This document shows, in pieces, positions 55,219 to 62,583 of a stretch of DNA of 64,000 nucleotides; position 1 is the stretch's first letter; each line of letters starts with the position of its first letter. Origin of the DNA: Mycobacterium shinjukuense (GTDB lineage: Bacteria; Actinomycetota; Actinomycetes; Mycobacteriales; Mycobacteriaceae); the NCBI RefSeq assembly GCF_010730055.1, contig NZ_AP022575.1:372001-436000 (forward strand). Reading direction: 5' to 3'. The translations under genes were made by a program, and so were the position numbers. Below the pieces are notes generated by a model. The model saw nothing but the letters and a program-made list of their open reading frames with translations, had not been told where the DNA came from and ran no database searches.

Positions 55219-56850
55219 ATGGACGCGATCACCCAGGTGCCGGTGCCGGCCAACGAGCCGGCGCACGACTATGCGCCGAAATCCCCCGAACGTGCCCGGC
55301 TGCGCGCCCAACTGGCCTTGCTGGCCGACCACCCCATCGACCTGCCGCACGTCGTCGGCGGCCGACACCGGATGGGCGACGGCGAGCCAATCGACGTCGT
55401 TCAGCCGCACCGGCACGCCGCCAGGCTGGGCACCCTGACCAACGCCACCCACCCCGACGCCGCGGCCGCCATCGAAGCCGCCATGGCCGCCAAGAATGAC
55501 TGGGCAGCACTGCCTTTCGACGAGCGGGCGGCGGTGCTGCTGCGCGCCGCCGATCTGCTGGCCGGGCCGTGGCGGGAAAGGATCGCCGCCGCAACCATGC
55601 TCGGCCAATCCAAGTCGGCGTACCAGGCCGAGATCGACGCGCCCTGCGAGCTGATCGACTTCTGGCGGTTCAACGTCGCCTTCGCCCGGCAGATCATGGC
55701 GCAGCAGCCGATCAGCGGCCCGGGGGAGTGGAACCGGATCGACTACCGCCCGCTGGAAGGCTTCGTCTACGCGATCACGCCGTTCAACTTCACCTCGATC
55801 GCCGGAAATCTGCCCACCGCCCCGGCTCTGATGGGCAACACGGTGGTGTGGAAGCCGTCGATCACCCAGACCCTGTCGGCCTACCTGCTTATGCAATTGC
55901 TCGAGGCCGCGGGGCTGCCACCCGGCGTGATCAACCTGCTCACCGGCGACGGCTACGCGGTTTCTGATGTGGCACTGGCCGATCCGCGGCTTGCCGGCAT
56001 CCACTTCACCGGGTCGACGGCAACGTTCCAGCACCTGTGGCAACGGGTCGGTGCCAATATCGGCCGCTACCACTGCTATCCGCGGCTGGTCGGGGAGACC
56101 GGCGGCAAGGACTTCGTGGTGGCACACGCCTCAGCGCGCCCGGATGTGCTGTGTACCGCGTTGATTCGTGGTGCGTTCGACTATCAGGGCCAGAAGTGTT
56201 CGGCGGCGTCGCGAGCGTTCATCGCGCATTCGGTGTGGCAGCGGATGGGTGATGAGTTCCTGGCCAAGGCGGCCGAGCTGCGCTACGGCGACATTACCGA
56301 CCTGTCCAACTACGGTGGTGCGTTGATCGACGAACGCGCCTTCGTCAAAAACGTCGACGCCATCGAACGGGCCAAAGGCGCGGCCGGGGTCACCATCGCC
56401 GTCGGCGGCGAATACGACGACAGCGAAGGCTATTTCGTGCGCCCCACGGTGTTGCTCTCCGACGACCCGACCGATGAGTCGTTTGCCATTGAGTACTTCG
56501 GTCCGCTGCTGTCGGTGCATGTCTACCCCGACGAGCGCTACGAGCAAATCCTCGGCGTCATCGACACCGGATCCCGCTACGCGCTGACCGGCGCGGTCAT
56601 CGCCGACGACCGGCGGGCCGTGCTGACCGCGCTGAATCGGCTGCGGTTCGCGGCGGGCAACTTCTATGTCAACGACAAGCCGACCGGGGCGGTGGTGGGG
56701 CGTCAGCCGTTCGGCGGTGCGCGCGGGTCGGGCACCAACGACAAGGCCGGTTCGCCGTTGAACCTGCTGCGGTGGACGTCGGCGCGCACCATCAAGGAGA
56801 CGTTCGTCGCGGCCACCGACCACACCTACCCGCACATGGCGGCCGACTGA
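55219..56850 (+). CDS. rocA: PruA/RocA, 1-pyrroline-5-carboxylate (glutamate semialdehyde) dehydrogenase
   Basis: The protein has 543 residues from the ATG at 55219, the H37Rv length. It oxidises the proline-derived semialdehyde to glutamate with NAD. Motifs: AITPFNFTSIAGNLPTAPAL (cofactor Asn), HFTGSTATF, the catalytic Glu in LVGETGGKDF, the nucleophile Cys in YQGQKCSAASRAFI, and the C-terminal FGGARGSGTNDKAG. The stop overlaps the pruB start by one base, so the enzymes are coupled. Confidence 0.96.
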   Translation: MDAITQVPVPANEPAHDYAPKSPERARLRAQLALLADHPIDLPHVVGGRHRMGDGEPIDVVQPHRHAARLGTLTNATHPDAAAAIEAAMAAKNDWAALPFDERAAVLLRAADLLAGPWRERIAAATMLGQSKSAYQAEIDAPCELIDFWRFNVAFARQIMAQQPISGPGEWNRIDYRPLEGFVYAITPFNFTSIAGNLPTAPALMGNTVVWKPSITQTLSAYLLMQLLEAAGLPPGVINLLTGDGYAVSDVALADPRLAGIHFTGSTATFQHLWQRVGANIGRYHCYPRLVGETGGKDFVVAHASARPDVLCTALIRGAFDYQGQKCSAASRAFIAHSVWQRMGDEFLAKAAELRYGDITDLSNYGGALIDERAFVKNVDAIERAKGAAGVTIAVGGEYDDSEGYFVRPTVLLSDDPTDESFAIEYFGPLLSVHVYPDERYEQILGVIDTGSRYALTGAVIADDRRAVLTALNRLRFAAGNFYVNDKPTGAVVGRQPFGGARGSGTNDKAGSPLNLLRWTSARTIKETFVAATDHTYPHMAAD

Positions 56851-57839
56851 TGGCCGGCTGGTTCGCGCACACCGTGCGCCCGGCAATGCTTGCCGCCAGC
56901 AGCTCGGATAGGCTGCGCCGCATCGTCGAGCGCTGGCCGCTCACCCGCGGGGCGGTGCGCCGGTTCGTACCGGGCGACACGCTTGACGACGTTCTGGATA
57001 GCGTTACCACGCTGCGGGATTCGGGCCGCTACCTCAGCATCGATTACCTGGGCGAGAATGTCACCGATGCCGACGGCGCTGCCGCCACCGTGCGGGCGTA
57101 CCTGGAGCTTCTCGACGCGTTGGGCCGGCGCGGCGATATCGCCCCCGACGGGGTGCGGCCGCTTGAGGTGTCGCTCAAGCTGTCGGCGCTCGGGCAGGCC
57201 CTCGATCGCGACGGTCCAAAGATCGCGCTGGACAACGCCCGCGCCATCTGTGAGCGGGCCGAGCGGGTGGGCGCCTGGGTGACGGTGGACGCCGAAGACC
57301 ACACCACCACCGATTCGACATTGTCGATATCGGGCGACCTGCGCGTCGACTTTCCTTGGCTGGGCACGGTTGTGCAGGCCTATCTGCGGCGCACGCTGGC
57401 CGATTGCCGGGAGTTGGCCGACGTCGGAGCGCGAGTTCGGTTGTGCAAGGGCGCCTACGACGAACCCGCATCGGTGGCCTACCGCAACGCCGCGCAGGTC
57501 ACCGACTCCTATCTGCGGTGCCTTCGGGTGCTGATGGCGGGGCGCGGCTATCCGATGGTGGCCACCCACGACCCGGTGATCATCGCGGCGGTCCCGGGAA
57601 TCACGCGCGAATCAGGGCGCAGCAGAGGCGATTTCGAGTACCAGATGCTCTACGGCATCCGCGACGATGAGCAGCTGCGGCTGGCCTCCGCCGGCAACCA
57701 CGTGCGGGTATACGTACCCTTCGGCACCCAGTGGTACGGGTACTTCATGCGGCGGCTGGCCGAGCGCCCAGCCAACCTGGCGTTCTTCCTGCGGGCGCTG
57801 ACCGACCGCCGACCCGCGCGGGGGTGCGCCGAGCGCTGA
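56850..57839 (+). CDS. PruB/PutA, monofunctional proline dehydrogenase
   Basis: The protein has 329 residues from the ATG at 56850 (TGATG overlap with pruA). It is an FAD-dependent TIM-barrel enzyme oxidising proline to pyrroline-5-carboxylate. Signature segments: LSIDYLGENVTDADGA, EVSLKLSALGQALD, WVTVDAEDHTTTDSTL, RVRLCKGAYDEPASVAY, and FEYQMLYGIRDDEQLRLA with the following VRVYVPFGTQWYGYFMRRL. The length is as expected. It corresponds to Rv1188. In H37Rv sigI follows; here only a sigI pseudogene does. Confidence 0.95.
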   Translation: MAGWFAHTVRPAMLAASSSDRLRRIVERWPLTRGAVRRFVPGDTLDDVLDSVTTLRDSGRYLSIDYLGENVTDADGAAATVRAYLELLDALGRRGDIAPDGVRPLEVSLKLSALGQALDRDGPKIALDNARAICERAERVGAWVTVDAEDHTTTDSTLSISGDLRVDFPWLGTVVQAYLRRTLADCRELADVGARVRLCKGAYDEPASVAYRNAAQVTDSYLRCLRVLMAGRGYPMVATHDPVIIAAVPGITRESGRSRGDFEYQMLYGIRDDEQLRLASAGNHVRVYVPFGTQWYGYFMRRLAERPANLAFFLRALTDRRPARGCAER

Positions 57840-57921
57840 AATCGCCGGTCGCTGTCACACTCGGCTGGGCCGGCTCGTCCTTGATTTTTATGAATCTCAG
57901 CATGGGTTGGCGGGAGGGCAC

Positions 57922-58634
57922 ATGCCGCAACACGACCCGGTAAGTGCTGTGTCTGGATCACGCCAAGTCGGCATCCACGCGCCGGCAGCGCCCGCAGGAC
58001 ATCGCCGCACGGCACGACGGTGACGCCAGCGCGTCATCGGTTGACCCGGCTGACCGGGTGACTCTGGATGACGAGGTGAGGCTGGCTTTGCCGATCATGC
58101 TTGAGCGCCTCGGCCCCGCGGAGCGGGTGGTGTTCGTGCTACGCGAGATCTTTCAGCTGCCCTACCAGGAAATCGCCACGACGGTTGGCAGCCGGGCCTC
58201 CGCATGCCGGCAGCTGGCTCATGGGGCCCGTCGCAAGATCAACGAATCGGCATCGCGGCCAGCGTGGAGCCAGCCCAGCATCGCGTCGTCACCAGAGCGT
58301 TCATCCAAGCCTGCTGCAACGGAGACCTGGCCGCGCTGCTCGAGGTGCTGGATCCGGGCGTCTCCGGCGAGATCGACGCCCGCAGAGGCGTTGTTGTCGT
58401 GGGTGCGGGTCGCGTTGGCGCAACCATCCTGCGCCACTGGAGCCACCCCGCAACCGTCCTGGTAGCCCGGCCGGTGTGCGGTCAACCGGCGGTGCTGGCC
58501 TTTGCCGACCGGCAGCTTGCCGGTGTGCTGGCCCTGTCGATCGAGGACGGCAGGATCACGAAAATCCATGTGCTGGTGCAGCCTTCAACACGACACTGGA
58601 CCCGTTACGCGCCGAACTCGGCAGCGTTCGGTAG
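57922..58634 (+). pseudogene. sigI: sigI pseudogene (ECF sigma factor I): region 2 deleted, two frameshifts
   Basis: The SigI start survives (MPQHDPVSA at 57922, with GGGAGGG upstream). After about 9 codons the sequence jumps, out of frame, to LCLDHAKSASTRRQRP (57946 on), so all of sigma region 2 is lost. Region 4 is readable (LPIMLERLGPAERVVFVLRE, LPYQEIATTVGSRASACRQL). A missing base near 58249 (GAATCGGCATCGCGG) moves the rest (IAASVEPAQHRVVTRAFIQA, SnoaL-like tail) to another frame. A further shift near 58590 is needed to reach the natural end LDPLRAELG. The protein cannot work as a sigma factor. Confidence 0.85.
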
Positions 58635-58651
58635 GTATTGGAGGTATCACC

Positions 58652-59104
58652 ATGAAAGCACTTGCCGCACTTGACCGGCCGAGCTGGTTGCCGCCGTCGG
58701 CGTGGCCCTGGCAGCCCTGCCTGCTGAGCCACGACCGGGGCGGCGTCGCGGTTACCGACACCGGCGACGGGCCGGCGGTGCTGTTTGTGCACGTCGGCAG
58801 CTGGAGCATTGTCTGGGCCGGTCGGCACTGGAGCCGCGCCGACCGCGCCGCCTTTCGGGCGGGAGTCGATGCTCCGGCCCGCCGGGCGTGGCATGCCTAC
58901 TTTCGCGATGCGCGCCGTGCCGATGCCCTCTATGCCGACGTCGACGCCGCGTTACGCGGACCGCTGGCCGACCGGCCACTGCTGACCATTCTCGGTCAGT
59001 TCAACGATCAACTGCGGGTCCGCCTGGGCAACCACTTTCCCATGTGCGACGACCCGGACCTGGTGGCTGGGGCGCTCACGTCGTTCGTGCAACGGCCAAC
59101 CTGA
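58652..59104 (+). pseudogene. Internally deleted alpha/beta hydrolase (Rv1190 family)
   Basis: The open frame gives 150 residues from the ATG at 58652 (GGAGG upstream), against about 290 expected. The N-terminal part is normal up to the first strand (AVTDTGDGPAVLFVHVGSWS, IVW). It then passes directly into the cap and C-terminal part (GRHWSRADRAAFRAGVDAPA, GPLADRPLLTILGQFND). A second gap lies before the terminal His segment RLGNHFPMCDDPDLVAG. No GxSxG nucleophile motif remains. The frame stays open because the deletions are in frame. It is probably non-functional, although a residual protein may be made. Confidence 0.75.
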
Positions 59105-59176
59105 GCCGCCGGCTGCCGCCACACCTGATACACCTTGCGGTTTACCGCCGCGCCGCCACATGTCAAGCTGCTCGGC

Positions 59177-60091
59177 ATGGCAGTCGTTATCGCCCGCCCG
59201 AAACTGGAAGGCACCATCGCCGTCGGCGAGGACCGCCAGATCGGCTTCGCCGAGTTCGGCGCACCACAGGGGCGTGCGGTTTTCTGGCTACACGGAACTC
59301 CCGGCGCTCGCCGCCAGATTCCCACCGAGGCCCGGGTCTACGCCGACCACCACAATATCCGTCTGATCGGCGTCGACCGGCCCGGAATCGGCTCGTCGAC
59401 GCCCTATCAGTACGAGACCATCTCGGCGTTCGCCGACGACCTGCGGACCATCGCCGACACGCTCGGCATCGACAAGATGGCCGTCGTGGGGCTGTCCGGC
59501 GGCGGTCCCTACACCCTTGCGTGCGCCGCCGGCTTGCCCGATCGGGTAGTGGCCGCCGGTGTCCTGGGCGGTGTGGCGCCCACCCGTGGCCCGGACGCGA
59601 TCGGTGGCGGTTTGATGAGCCTTGGTTTGGCGGTGGCGCCGCTGCTGCAGATGGGCGGCAGCCCGCTGCGGCTGGCCGCGAGCTTGCTGATCCGCGCGGC
59701 TCGGCCGGTCGCATCGCCCGCGCTCGACATCTATGGCCTGTTCTCACCCGAGGCCGACCGGCATCTGCTGGCCCGTCCCGAGTTCAAGGCGATGTTTCTC
59801 GACGATTTGCTCAACGGCAGCCGAAAGCAGCTAGCCGCGCCGTTCGCGGACGTGATTGTCTTTGCCCGCGACTGGGGATTCCGGCTTGACGAGGTGAAAG
59901 TCCCGGTCCGCTGGTGGCACGGCGACCACGACCACATCGTTCCGTTCTCCCACGGTGAGCACGTCGTTTCCCGGCTTCCCGACGCCGAGTTGTTGCACTT
60001 GCCTGGTGAAAGTCATCTCGCCGGGCTTGGCCGTGGCGAGGAGATTCTGTCCACCCTGATGCAGCTGTGGGACCGTGATCTGCGCGAATGA
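59177..60091 (+). CDS. Alpha/beta hydrolase fold protein (Rv1191)
   Basis: The protein has 304 residues from the ATG at 59177, the length of Rv1191. Oxyanion-hole motif FWLHGTPGARRQIP, nucleophile Ser in VVGLSGGGPYTLACAA, acid Asp in WWHGDHDHIVPFSHGE and His in LPGESHLAGLG. It is a serine hydrolase or esterase of unknown substrate. It follows the decayed Rv1190 homologue; the old pair may have been paralogues. Confidence 0.92.
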   Translation: MAVVIARPKLEGTIAVGEDRQIGFAEFGAPQGRAVFWLHGTPGARRQIPTEARVYADHHNIRLIGVDRPGIGSSTPYQYETISAFADDLRTIADTLGIDKMAVVGLSGGGPYTLACAAGLPDRVVAAGVLGGVAPTRGPDAIGGGLMSLGLAVAPLLQMGGSPLRLAASLLIRAARPVASPALDIYGLFSPEADRHLLARPEFKAMFLDDLLNGSRKQLAAPFADVIVFARDWGFRLDEVKVPVRWWHGDHDHIVPFSHGEHVVSRLPDAELLHLPGESHLAGLGRGEEILSTLMQLWDRDLRE

Positions 60092-60178
60092 TTCACCGCG
60101 TGATCGGGGTCTCACTGGGGGCATGCACGGCGTTGTATCGCTATTTGTGCCTGTTGACCGCCGCGATATGACATGCTG

Positions 60179-61006
60179 ATGGCTGTGTTAGAGCCCGTGG
60201 ATCGCCCATCCGACGCCCCGTCGCTGTTTCTCTACCTCACCGACATACCGCGCGCGGGCATCGAGTATGGCCAATTGCTCACCGTGCTACCGCTGCAGCG
60301 GATGCTGCCGACCGGCGACGGTCATCCGGTGCTGGTGCTGCCCGGCCTGCTGGCCGGCGACGGGTCCACCTGGATCCTTCGCCGAATATTGCGCCGGCTG
60401 GGCTATGCGGCCTACGGCTGGGGGCTGGGCCGCAACATCGGCCCGACGGCCAAGGCGGTGGCCGGGATGCGCGATCTCCTGGATGAGCTCCACACCCGGC
60501 ACAACGCCTCGGTCAGCCTGATCGGGTGGAGCCTGGGCGGCATCTTCGCGCGCAGCCTGGCCCGCGACTATCCGTCGTCGGTGCGGCAGGTGATTACCCT
60601 GGGCAGCCCGTTCGGCATGCGGCACACCAGCGAATCCCGCTCCGCCTGGAGCTTCGATCGCTACGCGCACCTGCACGTCGAGCGGCACGAGCTGCCGTTG
60701 GAAATGGAAAGTGAGCCTTTGCCGGTGCCGGCCACCGCGATCTACTCGCGGTGTGACGGCATGGTCGCCTGGCAGACGTGTATGAATCCGCCATCGGAGC
60801 GCGCGGAAAACATCGCGGTGCGCAGCAGCCACATCGGTTACGGCCACAATCCGCCGGTGGTGTGGGCCATCGCCGACCGGCTGGCCCAGCCCGAGGGGGT
60901 GTGGGCGCCCTTTGAGCCGCCGGCGGTGCTGCGGCCGCTCTTTCCGCGACCCGATGCGCCACCCGAACGGCACGCGGCGGCCTACCGGCGGATGAGACCG
61001 GCTTAG
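60179..61006 (+). CDS. Alpha/beta hydrolase fold protein, lipase-like (Rv1192)
   Basis: The protein has 275 residues from the ATG at 60179; an ATG two codons upstream is possible. Motifs: HPVLVLPGLLAGDGSTWILR (oxyanion region), nucleophile Ser in SLIGWSLGGIFARSLARDYP, and the C-terminal His in RSSHIGYGHNPPV. The LVLPG start and GWSLGG resemble PGAP1/lipase-type esterases that act on lipids. The substrate is unknown. Confidence 0.9.
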   Translation: MAVLEPVDRPSDAPSLFLYLTDIPRAGIEYGQLLTVLPLQRMLPTGDGHPVLVLPGLLAGDGSTWILRRILRRLGYAAYGWGLGRNIGPTAKAVAGMRDLLDELHTRHNASVSLIGWSLGGIFARSLARDYPSSVRQVITLGSPFGMRHTSESRSAWSFDRYAHLHVERHELPLEMESEPLPVPATAIYSRCDGMVAWQTCMNPPSERAENIAVRSSHIGYGHNPPVVWAIADRLAQPEGVWAPFEPPAVLRPLFPRPDAPPERHAAAYRRMRPA

Positions 61007-61043
61007 CGCCCGGTCGGCCACCGAATCCGGGTAACCTGCTCAG

Positions 61044-62462
61044 GTGCTGCTGACCTCACTGCATCCCGCGGCCGCCGCCCAGGACATCCCTGACGCGGTG
61101 AGCATCGACGGCGTCGCACTGAGCCGCGGCGACCTGGCCGGCGCCGCGATGTCGGTGGCCGAGCGGGTCGGTGGCGCGCACCGGGTGGCCGTGCTGGCCG
61201 TGCCGACGGCGTCGACGGTGTTGGCCGTGACCGGCTGCCTGATCGCCGGTGTGCCCGTTGTCCCGGTGCCCGCCGACGTGGGTGTGGCCGAACGCCGGCA
61301 CATCCTCACCGACTCGGGTGCCCAGGCCTGGCTGGGCGCGGTGCCCGAGGATCCGGAAGGATTGCCGCACATCCCCGTGCGCCGGCACGCACGTTCCTGG
61401 CATCGGTATCCCGAGCCCCCGCCCGATGCCGTCGCGATGGTGGTCTACACCTCGGGTACCACCGGCCCGCCCAAGGGTGTCCAGCTGAGCCGACGGGCGA
61501 TCGCCGCCGACCTGGACGCCCTGGCCGACGCATGGCAATGGACCGCCGATGACGTGCTGGTGCATGGCTTGCCGTTGTATCACATACACGGCCTGGTGCT
61601 GGGCCTGCTCGGGTCGCTGCGCATCGGAAATCGCTTCGTGCACACCGGAAAACCGACGCCGGCCGGTTATGCCCAAGCGGGGACCGAACGCGGGGGAACA
61701 CTGTATTTCGGGGTGCCGACGGTGTGGTCGCGAATGGTGGCCGACCAGGCGGCAGCCGAGGCGCTCAGGCCGGCGCGGCTGCTGGTATCGGGCAGTGCGG
61801 CGCTGCCGGTGCCGGTGTTCGAGCGGCTGGTGCAGCTCACCGGACACCGGCCCATCGAACGCTACGGCGCCTCGGAATCGCTGATCACCCTGTCGACCCG
61901 GGCCGACGGCGAACGTCGGCCGGGCTGGGTCGGTCTGCCGCTGGCCGGGATACGGACCCGACTGATCGACGACCACGGCGATCCGGTCCCGCACGACGGG
62001 GAATCCATCGGCAAGCTTCACGTTCGGGGTCCGACGCTGTTCGACGGCTATCTGAATCGACCCGAGGCCACCGCCGAGGCGTTCGACCCCGGCGGGTGGT
62101 ATCGCACGGGCGACGTCGCGGTCGTCGACAGCAGCGGCATGCACCGGATCGTGGGACGGGAGTCGGTCGACTTGATCAAGTCGGGCGGATACCGCATCGG
62201 CGCGGGAGAAATCGAGACGGCATTGCTCGGCCACCCGGATGTGGCCGAAGCCGCCGTCGTCGGCATGCCCGACGAGGACCTGGGCCAGCGGATCGTCGCA
62301 TACGTCGTCGGATCTCCGGGTATCGACGCGGACGATCTCATTCGGTTTGTGGCCCAACAGCTTTCGGTGCACAAGCGCCCGCGTGAGGTGCGGTTGGTGG
62401 ATGCGCTGCCCCGTAACGGGCTGGGTAAGGTCCGCAAGAAGCAGTTGCTGTCAGAGGGCTGA
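61044..62462 (+). CDS. fadD36: FadD36, acyl-CoA synthetase
   Basis: The protein has 472 residues from the GTG at 61044. It is an ANL-family enzyme activating fatty acids with ATP and CoA. The AMP-binding motif is MVVYTSGTTGPPKGVQLSRR; then YGASESLITL, WYRTGDVAVVD, IVGRESVDLIKSGGYRIGAG and the catalytic lysine near LPRNGLGKVRKKQL. It is shorter than most FadD proteins because the N-terminal domain is reduced, as in its family. A TAACCT box (61032-61037) 6 nt before the GTG suggests a leaderless mRNA. Confidence 0.94.
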   Translation: MLLTSLHPAAAAQDIPDAVSIDGVALSRGDLAGAAMSVAERVGGAHRVAVLAVPTASTVLAVTGCLIAGVPVVPVPADVGVAERRHILTDSGAQAWLGAVPEDPEGLPHIPVRRHARSWHRYPEPPPDAVAMVVYTSGTTGPPKGVQLSRRAIAADLDALADAWQWTADDVLVHGLPLYHIHGLVLGLLGSLRIGNRFVHTGKPTPAGYAQAGTERGGTLYFGVPTVWSRMVADQAAAEALRPARLLVSGSAALPVPVFERLVQLTGHRPIERYGASESLITLSTRADGERRPGWVGLPLAGIRTRLIDDHGDPVPHDGESIGKLHVRGPTLFDGYLNRPEATAEAFDPGGWYRTGDVAVVDSSGMHRIVGRESVDLIKSGGYRIGAGEIETALLGHPDVAEAAVVGMPDEDLGQRIVAYVVGSPGIDADDLIRFVAQQLSVHKRPREVRLVDALPRNGLGKVRKKQLLSEG

Positions 62463-62583
62463 GCCACAGCCGAACGCTGTGCGTACAAGTTACGCCGGCA
62501 CACTTGACGTGCCGACCGGCTTTTCTTGAGCGGCGCGCATGCGGCTGCCGCGGGCCGGCCGGGTGCGGAACATCCACGGTTGG

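Noticed and set aside
62505..62530. Terminator after fadD36 (GCCGACCGGCTTTT)
   Set aside because: The stem is only 4 bp with a 2-base loop, too weak to call.
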